Source: Ochrobactrum sp. Marseille-Q0166 (GTDB taxonomy: Bacteria; Pseudomonadota; Alphaproteobacteria; Rhizobiales; Rhizobiaceae). Taken from it: DNA of 64,000 bases. The stretch spans positions 62,001 through 126,000 of the forward strand of contig NZ_JACJUO010000002.1 of NCBI RefSeq assembly GCF_014397025.1, given 5' to 3'. Positions 36,285 through 45,727 of this stretch are shown piece by piece (position 1 is the first letter of the stretch; the number at the start of each line of letters is the position of its first letter). The translations under genes and the position numbers were made by a program. A model generated the notes under the pieces. That model worked only from the letters and a program-made list of their open reading frames with translations. It ran no database searches and was not told the DNA's origin.

Positions 36285-37247
36285 TCACTTCTTCGCGCCA
36301 AAGATCGCGTTGAATTCCTTCAGCGTTTCGTTACGCTTGCCGTAAACAGCTTCTGCATCAATCTTCAGAATTTTAAGATCGCTGATCAGAGGACGGTTTG
36401 CAGCAACGTCGGAACGTGCAGGCATCAGATAGGCCTTTGCAACCATTTCCTGGCCTTCATCGGAAAGCATGTAATTGATGAACTGCTTGGCTTCGTCCTG
36501 ATTTTTCGACCAGTTGAGGATCATAGCCGGACGCGGCGCAATGACGGTGCCCGATGTTGGGAAGATCACGTCAATGGCTTCACCCTTTGCCTTGCCTGCA
36601 AGCGAGATGTAATCGACAGCGCCGAAAACAGCGGCTTTCGCGCCCTGAAGCAAAGGGGTCAGCGCTTCTGCATTGGCACCGGCAGCAACCTCGCCGTTTT
36701 CATGCAGATGCTTGAACAAGTCCCAGCCCTGCTCCGCCTGCAAAGCTGCAACGAGTTCGAAAGTTGCGCCCGACTGCGATGGATCCGGCAGGTTCACCAG
36801 ATCCTTGTATTCCGGCTTGGCAAGATCAGCCCATTCGGTCGGCTTTGGCGTCTTGCTATTCGGGTTCCATGCGATACCGAGAGCAGAAACGCCCTGTGCA
36901 ACAGCGGTTTCATTCTTCAGAAAATCAGGAACCTTTTCAGCATTCGGGCTTGTGTAAGCCACGAGCCAGTCGCGCTTGGCGAAATCGGTTGCTGTGTCCC
37001 AAGAAGCCGAAATCAGAGCGTAGACAACAGGGTTGGCAGCTTCAGCTTCGATACGAGTCATGACCTTGCCGGTGGTTGCCTGAAAGACATTAACCTTCGT
37101 GCCGGTCTTGGCCGTGAAGCCAGCGGCCAGACCTTCAATCAGCTTGCCAGGACCAGCCGTATAAACGGTGATGTCGGCAAAAGCGGCCGTGCTTGCGAGA
37201 AAAGCGGCTGCGAATGCCATGCCTGCACCGAAGAGGGACTTCTTCAT
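36285..37247 (-). CDS. ABC transporter periplasmic substrate-binding protein (family 1, FbpA-like fold)
   Basis: A 320-residue exported protein with signal peptide MKKSLFGAGMAFAAAFLAS..., cleaved after AFA near residue 23. The mature start ITVYTAGPGKLIEGLAAGF and the late GKAKGEAIDVIFPTSGT and PAMILNWSKNQDEAKQFINYMLSDEGQ blocks are typical of type II binding proteins for ferric iron, phosphonate or related ligands. The tyrosines used by FbpA to bind iron are not evident, so iron is not assured. It is intact, in contrast to its ATPase gene upstream and to the shortened permease. The ligand might be a cluster metabolite, but that is inference. Confidence 0.85.
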   Translation of the reverse strand: MKKSLFGAGMAFAAAFLASTAAFADITVYTAGPGKLIEGLAAGFTAKTGTKVNVFQATTGKVMTRIEAEAANPVVYALISASWDTATDFAKRDWLVAYTSPNAEKVPDFLKNETAVAQGVSALGIAWNPNSKTPKPTEWADLAKPEYKDLVNLPDPSQSGATFELVAALQAEQGWDLFKHLHENGEVAAGANAEALTPLLQGAKAAVFGAVDYISLAGKAKGEAIDVIFPTSGTVIAPRPAMILNWSKNQDEAKQFINYMLSDEGQEMVAKAYLMPARSDVAANRPLISDLKILKIDAEAVYGKRNETLKEFNAIFGAKK

Positions 37248-37284
37248 TAATCACTCCTGAGATGTGCCTGAGATGAAAGAGTTA

Positions 37285-38361
37285 TTAGGCGAACCAGCGA
37301 AGCTGTTCCGCATCGGTTGCAATACCCACCGGAACACCCGGAGAATGACGAGCGCTATCGAGATAGGTCAGTTCGTGACCTTCATGCTGCGAACCGATGC
37401 GGACTGTTGTGAGATGTCCATCACCGCGGAACTGCGTGCGCAGAACAGCGGCGGGAATAGATGCGTCGCTCATTTCGACGCTGCGAACCGAACGTGACGG
37501 CAACAGCAGATGTGTCGCCTTTGCAGGCGCAGCATGGTGCGACAGGTGGATTTCCGTTTGCGCTATTCGATAGCCGGAATTTGCGCGTTCAACAGGCATC
37601 ACACAGCCAAGCCGCAGAAAATCCGCAACTGCTGGCGCAGAAGGCTGCGCAACAAGCATTTCGGGTGCTGCAAGCTGTTCGATAACGCCCGCCCACATGA
37701 TCGCGACCTGATGCGCCAGCGAGAAAGCCTCGCTTTGGTCATGCGTCACATAGATGGCGGTGAGACCGAGATTGGCGACGAGCTGGCCGATTTCGCTGAC
37801 CATGTTTTCGCGCAATTCACGATCAAGATTGGAAAGGGGCTCATCAAACAATACGAGGCCCGGCTCAGCAACGATTGCACGCGCAACCGCCACACGCTGT
37901 TGCCGGCCGCCAGACATATCGCTAATTGAGCGATCGCCGAAGCCAATAAGACCAACGCGGTCGAGTGCAGATTTCACACGCGCTTGGCGCTCGACACGCC
38001 CGACACCACGCATTTCGAGTGGAAACGAGACATTTCCATAGACGGACACGTGCGGCCAGAGTGCGTAGTCTTGAAACACCATGCCAAGGTGGCGCTTTTC
38101 ATGCGGCGCAAAACGACCACTCGCCGCATCAGCAACCTATACACCATTGATCGTGACGGACCCCCTGGTCGGCGCAAGCAAACCGGCTACGAGACGCAGA
38201 AGAGTTGTCTTCCCACATCCTGACGGGCCAAGTAGAGCAAGCGTGTGACCTTTTGGCAGTGCCAGATTAATGTTCTTGAAGATCGTATTGCTACCATAGG
38301 CAAGGCCTAAACCTTCTGCCTGTACAGCAATATCCGCGTGTATTTTGGTTTCATGTAACAT
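37285..38361 (-). pseudogene. ABC transporter ATP-binding protein interrupted by an in-frame stop
   Basis: The reading frame from ATG 38361 to the stop at 37285 spans 359 codons and has one in-frame TAG at 38137-38139. The first part has Walker A GPSGCGKTTLL and ends ...SVTINGV; after the stop, the same frame continues VADAASGRFAPHEK, then the Q-loop MVFQDYALWPHVS, a signature MSGGRQQRVAVARA, Walker B LVLFDEPLSNLD and the switch His THDQSE, with a TOBE-like C-terminus. A one-base change would restore it. Because the stop falls between Walker A and the signature, neither fragment can be an active ATPase. It could be a true pseudogene or a sequencing error. Confidence 0.85.
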
Positions 38362-38693
38362 AAGCGTGCAATCTGAACGGTTTGCGCGCTTTTATTCCGC
38401 CTGCGTGACAGTCAGATGACATCAGCACTCACAATCCACCGCCGGATACGGGAATCAGTCACCCAATCACCACATGACAAAACCACTTTTCTTTAAATGA
38501 AGACGGCTATACAAACCCAAATAGAATTTAAAGTGAATCTCTTCAAATAGTACAATATCGATTTTTATTGTTTAATTTCGACATTACAAGTTGAATATAA
38601 TATTAAAAATTCTCTTATTTTAACGAAAACTGCACCAATATTCACTAGCATGCTTACTATATAAAATTTTCTAACAATTCCACAAAATGAACA
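38362..38693. other. AT-rich intergenic region upstream of the pilus operon
   Basis: About 330 nt with no gene. The stretch from about 38490 on is strongly AT-rich, with A/T tracts, unlike the operon that follows. It probably carries silencer or regulator sites for the pilus genes. Confidence 0.5.
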
Positions 38694-38727
38694 TTGATAT
38701 GGACTTGGAATACCCATAGAATTCCAA
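38694..38727 (+). promoter_or_regulatory. Candidate promoter with operator-like repeat for the pilus operon
   Basis: TTGATA (38694-38699) and TAGAAT (38717-38722) are 17 nt apart, a good -35/-10 arrangement, about 100 nt before the first ATG. TTGGAAT (38705-38711) and ATTCCAA (38721-38727) form an inverted repeat across the -10 box, which could be an operator. Confidence 0.4.
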
Positions 38728-38819
38728 ATCAGTGATTTGAAATAAATACATATACTTGTGATGCGAACAACATCGGAGGACGGCTGATATCAGTCTGTTT
38801 TCGGCATACAGGAGGGAAT

Positions 38820-39320
38820 ATGTGTATTAAGTTTAGTATGTTTGTATCTTCTTTGGCGGTGGCAGTTCTATCTCCGTCAATCGTCTTTGCTCAGACAACA
38901 ACTGCGCAGTTTACAGTGCAGATAACGATTGCTGGCGCCTGCCAGATCAATTCAGCAACCAACATGGATTTTGGCTCTCATGGGGTGCTCACGACGAACA
39001 CCGATGCGACCAGCCTTGTTACAGTGCAATGCACAAACACCACGCCCTTTAATCTGGCACTCAGTGCTGGCAGCGGCGGCTCAGGCGCAACAGTTACCAA
39101 TCGCCTTATGACAGGCACTGGCGGCGCAACAGTTACCTATTCTCTTTATCGGACAGCTGCGAGAGACACTGTCTGGGGCACGACTGTCGGCACCAACACA
39201 CTCGCGGGAACTGGCACTGGCGCACCGCAACAGTTCACTGTCTATGGCCGCGTGCCACCTCAGAACACCCCCGCGCCGGGCGTCTATACAGATACGGTAA
39301 CGGCGACGATCACGTACTGA
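38820..39320 (+). CDS. Spore coat U-domain pilus major subunit (CsuA/B-like)
   Basis: A 166-residue exported subunit with signal peptide ending near IVFAQ (residue 25) and a strong AGGAGG site before ATG 38820. The mature part is one SCPU domain: ACQINSATNMDFGSHG, a cysteine pair (GACQ, VQCTN), TYSLYRTAARDTVWG, and the terminal VYTDTVTATITY. In Csu-type pili the major subunit uses the last strands for donor-strand exchange. It is the first of four genes (subunit, chaperone, usher, tip) in one operon, 20 nt before the chaperone gene. Confidence 0.88.
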   Translation: MCIKFSMFVSSLAVAVLSPSIVFAQTTTAQFTVQITIAGACQINSATNMDFGSHGVLTTNTDATSLVTVQCTNTTPFNLALSAGSGGSGATVTNRLMTGTGGATVTYSLYRTAARDTVWGTTVGTNTLAGTGTGAPQQFTVYGRVPPQNTPAPGVYTDTVTATITY

Positions 39321-39340
39321 GAGCATAAAGGAAAAATATC

Positions 39341-40066
39341 ATGCGTAGTCTAGTGTTAGCGGCGGCATTACTTGCCGGTCTGCACGTAACTCCTGCGCTT
39401 TCGCAAAGCGTATCGTTGCGTGTTTCACCTGTGCTTGTCGATCTTAGCGCGCCGACGGCAGCATCGAGCGTACGTATATCCAATGATGCGAAACGCCCAA
39501 TCAGCGTGCAGGTAAGAATCTTCAAATGGAGCCAGAGCAACGGCGTTGACACCTATACCCCGGCCACCGATGTCGCAGTAAGCCCGCCAATTTCACAGCT
39601 CAAGCCGGGCGGTGAAAATATGGTTCGCGTGGTGCGTATATCCAAGCGCCCGGTCAAGGCCGAAGAAAGTTATCGTCTGATTGTCGATGAACTGCCAAGT
39701 GCTTCCAGAAAGAAATCCGGAACCGTTACCTTCGTCGTTCGGCATTCCATTCCGGTATTTTTCTCGCCGCCAGAAAATTCGGGCGCCGCAGTTGCCTGGA
39801 GCGCACAGCTCAAGGCAGGCGGCTATCAGATAACAGCACGCAATACCGGCGACAAACGGCTGCGCGTTTCCGATCTGGCTGTAAAAAGCAAAGGCGGCGC
39901 ATCAGTCGCACAGCAAAAGGGACTTGTCGGATACGTACTGGGTAATTCCAGCGCTTCCTGGTTCATACCGGGAACCGGTGGCAATCGAGGTGGTGGCTCG
40001 CTGATAATCTCGGCACAAAGCGAAGCTGGCCCGTTTAATGCTCAAGCGAACGCCGGGGGCGGTTGA
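39341..40066 (+). CDS. Periplasmic pilus chaperone (PapD-like, CsuC type)
   Basis: A 241-residue exported protein with signal peptide MRSLVLAAALLAGLHV... cleaved after ALSQ near residue 22. The PapD/FimC immunoglobulin-like fold is shown by SLRVSPVLVDLSAPTAASS, the basic anchor region (VRVVRISKRPVKAEESYRL), and the interface residues RHSIPVFFSPP. It holds subunits by donor-strand complementation and delivers them to the usher. The end of the gene overlaps the usher start by 29 nt. Confidence 0.9.
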   Translation: MRSLVLAAALLAGLHVTPALSQSVSLRVSPVLVDLSAPTAASSVRISNDAKRPISVQVRIFKWSQSNGVDTYTPATDVAVSPPISQLKPGGENMVRVVRISKRPVKAEESYRLIVDELPSASRKKSGTVTFVVRHSIPVFFSPPENSGAAVAWSAQLKAGGYQITARNTGDKRLRVSDLAVKSKGGASVAQQKGLVGYVLGNSSASWFIPGTGGNRGGGSLIISAQSEAGPFNAQANAGGG

Positions 40067-42494
40067 CCTTGCTGTTCTGACGATTGCCTGTCTGACGATC
40101 TTCTCAGCCTTTCCGAAGGCTGCGGCTCAGGATTTGCCACCCCCGTTGGCGGAATTGAATCATTCTGACAGCGAATTTCTGGAGCTGCAACTTGAAGTCT
40201 TCGTGAATGGTTCGCCTAGTGAGTTGATTGCTGCCTTTCGTCAAACACCCGACGGGCTCCTTTTGATCGAGCCAGAGCAACTGAAGAATGTGGGCATCAA
40301 GCCTGCGAAAGAAGCAACAAGAGAGGATGGCTGGGTTGATATAGGTCGGCTACCCGGTGTGGTGGCGACTTACGATGAAGAAAACCAGACTGTGAGTTTT
40401 GACGCAATGGAGGGAAGCCGTGCAGCGCGCGTGATCGACGCGCAGGCTGATGACGTTCCACCCACAGAAGAGGAGGAAAAGCCTGCCATAACTAGCAATA
40501 TGGGAGGGTTGGTCAACTATACCATCTATGGCTCGACCGGCGGCCCGAAATGGGATGACCTCACGTCATTCCAGGGTGTTTCCAGCTTGCTTGAAGGCCG
40601 ATTGTTCGGACCTTATGGCATTCTCACCTCATCTCAAATTCTAAGCTCGTCAGATTCGGAAAACTTCAGTACGACGCGCCTTGATACGCGCTGGTCTTAC
40701 TCCGATCCAGATCGCCTCATGACGTATAATGTTGGTGACATCATCTCCGGCAGTCTTTCCTGGACCCGTCCTACCCGTCTGGGTGGCATACAGATACGCC
40801 GCAATTTCAATCTTCGCCCTGATCTTGTGACGATGCCGTTGCCCGAGTTTTCAGGTTCGGCAGCAGTCCCATCAACTGTCGATGTCTATGTCGACAATGC
40901 CCAGCGCGCGTCACGCTCGGTGCCGTCCGGCCCATTCTCCATCACCAATCTGCCGATTGTGACCGGCTCAGGCACCGCACGGCTGGTTGTTCGCGATGCA
41001 CTTGGCCGCGAAACGGTTTCGGAAACCCCGTTCTATGCATCCTCTGACCTTCTGGCGAAGGGGCTGGCAGATTTCTCCGCTGAAATAGGCTTTGCGCGTC
41101 GCTATTACGGCGTTGAGTCAAACGATTACGATGAAAGGCCCGTTGGTTCAGCGACACTGCGCTATGGTCTCACCAATCAACTGACCCTAGAAGCCCATGT
41201 CGAAGGTGCCAAAGATTTTTACAATGGAGGCGCAGGTGGCGTCTTCAATATCGGCACTTTCGGCATTGGCTCCGTAGCTGCATCTGCCAGCCGTTTTGGT
41301 GACGAGACAGGATATCAGGTTGCAGCCAGTCTTGAAGCCGAGCTCTGGGACATCAAGTTTTTTGCCAGAACGCAGCGGACTTTCGGTGATTTCAACGATA
41401 TCGCTTCCGTCACCGCCGAGATCGCAAAGTTCGGACTCCCTTCAACAATCTATAGTGCCAAACCTCCGCGATCGCTTGATCAGGCATCAGTTTCGCTGCC
41501 GCCCATATTTGAAAATATGAACCTCAATTTTTCTTATGCGCAGCTTGAAACTGCAGATTTCGACAAATCGCGCATCCTCAGCATGACTGCGACCAAGGGG
41601 ATAGGGCAGAAAGGCAACGTCTTTTTGTCAACCTTCACGGATCTGGAACGCAAAGGGACATTTGGTGTCTTTGCGGGCCTGTCATGGACGCTGGACAGCA
41701 ACATCACAGCCTCAAGCGGCATATCCTCAGACGATAAAGGCGCCAGTGTCACTGCAGAGCTGATGAAATCAGAACAACCAGTCGTTGGAAGCACGGGTTG
41801 GCGCGTGCGAGGCTCCTATGGTCAGAACGACATCGTGGCGGCGAGCGGAAGCTACCGCAGCGCTATCGGTCGCGCGGAAGCAGGTGTCGAAAAATATAAC
41901 GACAGCATAAGGGCCAATGCACAGTTTGAAGGCGCGATCATTGCTGCCGGTGGCGGCGTCTTCCTGTCCAACCGTGTTGATGACGCATTCAGCGTGGTCG
42001 ATGTCGGCGCAGCTGACGTTGAAGTATTCTATGAAAACCGCTCGATTGGCAAAACAAACAAGAGCGGAAAGTTTCTTGTGACCGATCTTCGTTCCTACGA
42101 AGCCAATTCAATCTCAATCGACCCATCAAACCTGCCGCTTGACGCGAGCGTCGAGACAACCCGTCAGACTGTTCGCCCAAGCGACCGCAGTGGTGCTGTC
42201 GTTGATTTCAATGTTTCAGCGCAGAACAACCCCGTTCTTGTGACTGTCCGGGATGAGGCTGGGGAATACATTGAAACGGGATCATCCGCGCAGCTCAACG
42301 GAAGCGAAAATATAATCGTTGGCTATGACGGCCAGATTTATATCGAGAATGCATCTGCCGCCAATACGCTGACTATAGAACGATCGAATGGTGAAAACTG
42401 CACCGTCGCTTTCAATGCTCCCGCAAACGCTAGCGGACGAACGACAATACCTGATGCCGTGTGCCGGAAAGACCAATGGAAAAACAATTTCTGA
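40038..42494 (+). CDS. Outer-membrane usher protein (CsuD/FimD-like)
   Basis: An 818-residue outer-membrane protein with signal peptide ending PKAAAQ near residue 31. Usher features in order: N-terminal periplasmic domain (LELQLEVFVNGSPSEL), the beta-barrel with glycine/aromatic strands (LRYGLTNQLTLEAHVEGA, GSYGQNDIVAASGSYRS), the plug region near PSTVDVYVDNAQRASRSV, and two C-terminal domains (DVEVFYENRSIGKTNKSGKF; NGSENIIVGYDGQIYIEN). The ATG at 40038 overlaps the end of the chaperone gene; translational coupling is likely. Length is typical of the Csu branch. Confidence 0.92.
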   Translation: MLKRTPGAVDLAVLTIACLTIFSAFPKAAAQDLPPPLAELNHSDSEFLELQLEVFVNGSPSELIAAFRQTPDGLLLIEPEQLKNVGIKPAKEATREDGWVDIGRLPGVVATYDEENQTVSFDAMEGSRAARVIDAQADDVPPTEEEEKPAITSNMGGLVNYTIYGSTGGPKWDDLTSFQGVSSLLEGRLFGPYGILTSSQILSSSDSENFSTTRLDTRWSYSDPDRLMTYNVGDIISGSLSWTRPTRLGGIQIRRNFNLRPDLVTMPLPEFSGSAAVPSTVDVYVDNAQRASRSVPSGPFSITNLPIVTGSGTARLVVRDALGRETVSETPFYASSDLLAKGLADFSAEIGFARRYYGVESNDYDERPVGSATLRYGLTNQLTLEAHVEGAKDFYNGGAGGVFNIGTFGIGSVAASASRFGDETGYQVAASLEAELWDIKFFARTQRTFGDFNDIASVTAEIAKFGLPSTIYSAKPPRSLDQASVSLPPIFENMNLNFSYAQLETADFDKSRILSMTATKGIGQKGNVFLSTFTDLERKGTFGVFAGLSWTLDSNITASSGISSDDKGASVTAELMKSEQPVVGSTGWRVRGSYGQNDIVAASGSYRSAIGRAEAGVEKYNDSIRANAQFEGAIIAAGGGVFLSNRVDDAFSVVDVGAADVEVFYENRSIGKTNKSGKFLVTDLRSYEANSISIDPSNLPLDASVETTRQTVRPSDRSGAVVDFNVSAQNNPVLVTVRDEAGEYIETGSSAQLNGSENIIVGYDGQIYIENASAANTLTIERSNGENCTVAFNAPANASGRTTIPDAVCRKDQWKNNF

Positions 42495-43438
42495 CTATCA
42501 TTGCAACAATATTCTTGAGCCTTATGGGTATGACTGTAGCGCTTGCTCAAACTTGTACAGCCAGCATCACCAACATGAATTTTGGCTCAGTCAATCTTCA
42601 GGCAGGAGGTGCCGTGGATACCACAGCAACACTAAGCGTCAGCTGCTCAAGCTCACTTAATCTTCAGCTACTTATGCGCCTATGTCCTAATCTTGAAGCA
42701 GGAAGCGGAGGTAGTTCTGGCAGCAACCGCCTTATGATTAATGGTACAAACACACTGACTTATCAGTTTTACCAAGACGCCAACCGCACAATTCCATGGG
42801 GTTCATCAACAAACGCAACACTGGGAACAGTCCCTGCAATTGATGTTATTGCTCCTATTCTCGGTCCAGGAACAGCAACCCGTACGATTTATGGCCGTAT
42901 TCTTGGATCACAGGCTTCAAAGCTTGCAGGCACATACCTATCAAATTTTTCCGGTGGTCAAGCGCGCATAAACTATGTTCGCTATCTGTTAGGAGCACCT
43001 GATTGTTCAACGGTTGTCGAAAACCCAATCCAGCCGACGTTTACAGTCCAGGCTATCGTCAACCGCTCTTGCACAGTGTCGGCAACGAACATCAATTTTG
43101 GCTCACAAAGCAATCTCCTCGTCAACGTCGATGCAACGGGTACGTTGTCAGTCAATTGCACGTTGGGTCTGCCGTACAGCATTGCTTTAAATGGTGGCCT
43201 GAGCAACGCTCAGCCTACTCAACGCAGAATGACACTTGGGTCAAATGATGCCATCGTATATGGGCTTTACTCCAATAGTGCTAGAACGGTTCCCTGGGGT
43301 AGTGCCGCAAACCAGATTGTGCCCGGCACAGGAACAGGAACAATACAAAATGTAACTGTTTATGGCCGTGTAGCGCCTCAAACCACGCCAATATCAGGTA
43401 CTTATACAGATACAGTCGTCGTAACCATTAATTATTGA
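42476..43438 (+). CDS. Two-domain SCPU pilus tip protein (CsuE-like)
   Basis: A 320-residue exported protein starting at ATG 42476 (GGAAAG just before; a GTG at 42461 is the alternative), with signal peptide MEKQFLTIIATIFLSL... ending in VALAQ. Two SCPU domains follow, each with a start like CTASITNMNFGSVN and CTVSATNINFGSQS and an end of the type YGRI...INYVR and YGRV...VVTINY. Two tandem domains are typical of CsuE tip adhesins, in which the first domain carries hydrophobic finger loops. The gene overlaps the usher end by 19 nt. It is the last gene of the operon. Confidence 0.86.
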   Translation: MEKQFLTIIATIFLSLMGMTVALAQTCTASITNMNFGSVNLQAGGAVDTTATLSVSCSSSLNLQLLMRLCPNLEAGSGGSSGSNRLMINGTNTLTYQFYQDANRTIPWGSSTNATLGTVPAIDVIAPILGPGTATRTIYGRILGSQASKLAGTYLSNFSGGQARINYVRYLLGAPDCSTVVENPIQPTFTVQAIVNRSCTVSATNINFGSQSNLLVNVDATGTLSVNCTLGLPYSIALNGGLSNAQPTQRRMTLGSNDAIVYGLYSNSARTVPWGSAANQIVPGTGTGTIQNVTVYGRVAPQTTPISGTYTDTVVVTINY

Positions 43439-43571
43439 TCCCGTACCGCGCCGCTTTAAAATCAAACACCAAGCCGCGAGTACGAAGAGTGAAGCTATTC
43501 GATCAGCTCGCGAAAACTCGTCATGAAGCTTGGGCCCAAATAGCCCAAGCCTATTTGCCTACCATCTTGGA

Positions 43572-45140
43572 CTAAATTTCCTTGATCAAGGTATCGGCAA
43601 TACGCACGCTGAGCGCCGCACCTGTCAGTGTTGGATTAACGCAAGATGATGAAGACATAACGATGGTGCCTGCAATGAACATATTGCGGTGATCATGGGT
43701 GCGGCAGTCGCGATCAACGACCGAATTCTTTGGATCATCGCCCATAATCGTTGTGCCCATGATGTGCTGGCGGTTCTACCGTTTGACGTCAGTGCTCAAG
43801 ATCTCACCATCGAGAAGCTTTGCAATCTGATCAAAATCCTGCAATGCACGGTCGCGCCCTGCATTCCAGTAGTCTGTGACGCTGTAATAGATCAACGGCA
43901 CCGGAATACCCAGCGCATCGACCTTGTCCGTGCTTGGGAAGACACGGTTTTCAACCAATGGCAAAGTTTCAAAATCGACGGCCCAGTTGAGTGATCGCGC
44001 CGACTGACGACGAATTTCAGCATCAAGCTTCGAGCCAAGCACACCCTTCTTCCAGGAGGCTCGCCGTTGTCTGACCCATTGGAACAGTGTTACGAACCTT
44101 GATCTTGTAGCTTGGATAGTTTTTGCGGAATTCGCCATCACATTCATGCTGATGCCAGTATGATCCATCAGGTTACGGCCTACCTGATCCGACGAATTGG
44201 CGATACCCTTCGGGAAGCGATCGGGCTTTGAAAGAAGCATGATTTTTGGCGATTCAATGCCATAGGCAGCCATCACGAAATAACGTGCAGTCAGCTTATG
44301 GTCCGAACCATCCAGGCGCTTGTACCAGATCGCGGTAATCTTGCCGGTATCATCTGCATTGATCTTGTAGACAGCAGAATTGTCCTGAATGATCGCGCCG
44401 TGACGCTCTGCTTCGTCGATATGCATCGAGCCATCATACTTCGCTGCAATCGAGCAGACCGGGTTGCAATTGTTGTTGCCGCCACAGGCCGGACGCTTAC
44501 CATAGGGGCGCGTTGCACGGCCATTTGGCCAAGAATCGGGTTGAAACCGCCTTTTGAAAGCTTTTCTGAAAACTAATTGAACATGTAGCTCGGCTTCAGG
44601 CCGCGCATTGGATACGGAATCGAGCGCGATGGATAGGCTGCACCGCCGTGGCCGCTTTCATCCTGACCATCGACACCGCTGACGCCAAGTTCTTCTTCAG
44701 CGCGCGAATAAAATGGCTCAAGTTCATCATAACTTATCGGCCAGTCGCGACCATGGCCATAAAGCGACTTCAGGCGGAAATCGTTCGAAATCATACGCCA
44801 GAGCGACGAACCGAAGTGCCATGTCGTGCCACCGACAACATGCAAATATAAAGTGTTGTATTTAACCGGGCCAACCAGTTCGAGATAATCACCATAGGTG
44901 TATGGTGCGTGCGGCAGGCTCGGAAAAGGCGACCCAGCGCCCCTGCAACTTTGCATTGGCGAGTGAGAGCTTCACAGGAGCATTGCGGAATGTCTCGACA
45001 ATATCGCGGCGATCCAAGCGCGGGCCTGCTTCCAGCACGATCACTTTCTTGCCAGCTTTTGCAAGGCTACTGGCAATGATCCCGCCCATTACGCCCGAAC
45101 CGATAACGATCAGGTCCGCATCATATGCGTCGTTTGCCAT
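43572..45140 (-). pseudogene. Degraded GMC oxidoreductase, large subunit of a sugar/alcohol dehydrogenase
   Basis: Homologous segments follow each other on the reverse strand from MANDAYDADLIVIGSG (start 45140) to the end at 43572. Seen: the FAD loop GSGVMGGIIASSLAKAGKKV, then YGDYLELVGPVKYNTLYLHV with VGGTTWHFGSSLWRM, the DWPISYDELEPFYSRAEEEL block, GNNNCNPVCSIAAKYDG, and the C-terminal DRDCRTHDHRNMFIAG with NPTLT. Breaks: a frameshift near 44930, a TAG near 44573 and a further shift near 44510, and a TAG at about 43776. At least four lesions show that the gene is dead. The small-subunit gene lies directly upstream. Confidence 0.88.
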
Positions 45141-45153
45141 TGTTCTCTTCCTG

Positions 45154-45681
45154 TCAAATCTTGGTGTCAGGTTTCGGACCCCAGGCATCCGGGCCGGGTC
45201 CATAAGTCGGGATCCCCAAAATATTGCGCGTCGGGCGGTATATCAGCGCTTCTCCGCAAGCGATCAGTTCAGCATCTTCCGGTTCTCCGACAATGCCGAG
45301 ATACCAAGCCGATACAATCTTGGTCGCGGTTTCCATCAGCTTCGGATCAACGGAAGGCTGCTCCAGAAATGCGTCCATATTGGCGACATTGTTCTCCTTG
45401 ATGGCCGCGCTGAGCACATTCATTTGTGCTACGAGATCGCGATTACGCTTCTGAAGTGCTGCGAAATAGCGGCTGCCCAATACCGGATCGAGATCATGAC
45501 CGGTCAGAAAGGTCGAAAGCTGCATGAAGTCCTGCTGCGTCTCGTCGGTAGCCGATGCAGACAAAGGGCCGTCAAGGGCTCCGATTGCAGCAAGAGCTGC
45601 TATTGCAACAGAGCCGCGTAACACGGATCGGAGAGATGTTTGACGACCGAAAACGGTGTCTTGAAAATTATCGACTGGCAT
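45154..45681 (-). CDS. Small (gamma) subunit of membrane-bound sugar/gluconate dehydrogenase
   Basis: A 175-residue protein of the gluconate-2-dehydrogenase subunit 3 / sugar-dehydrogenase small-subunit family, with an N-terminal hydrophobic export segment (RGSVAIAALAAIGAL). The mature part contains TQQDFMQLSTFLTGHDLDP, then YFAALQK, VSAWYLGIVG and the end DAWGPKPDTKI that are typical of the family. Its partners on either side, large subunit and cytochrome c, are broken, so although open it has no complex to join. Its retention may reflect recent loss or no selection. The family export signal is normally Tat; the twin arginines are not clear here. Confidence 0.8.
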   Translation of the reverse strand: MPVDNFQDTVFGRQTSLRSVLRGSVAIAALAAIGALDGPLSASATDETQQDFMQLSTFLTGHDLDPVLGSRYFAALQKRNRDLVAQMNVLSAAIKENNVANMDAFLEQPSVDPKLMETATKIVSAWYLGIVGEPEDAELIACGEALIYRPTRNILGIPTYGPGPDAWGPKPDTKI

Positions 45682-45727
45682 TATTGGTCTCCTGCGGGAG
45701 TGCTCAATGCAATTGTAAAAGAAATGA

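Noticed and set aside
36264..37250. 328-codon + strand ORF over the binding-protein gene
   Set aside because: Exact antisense of a signal-peptide-bearing protein; codon pattern follows the reverse strand gene.
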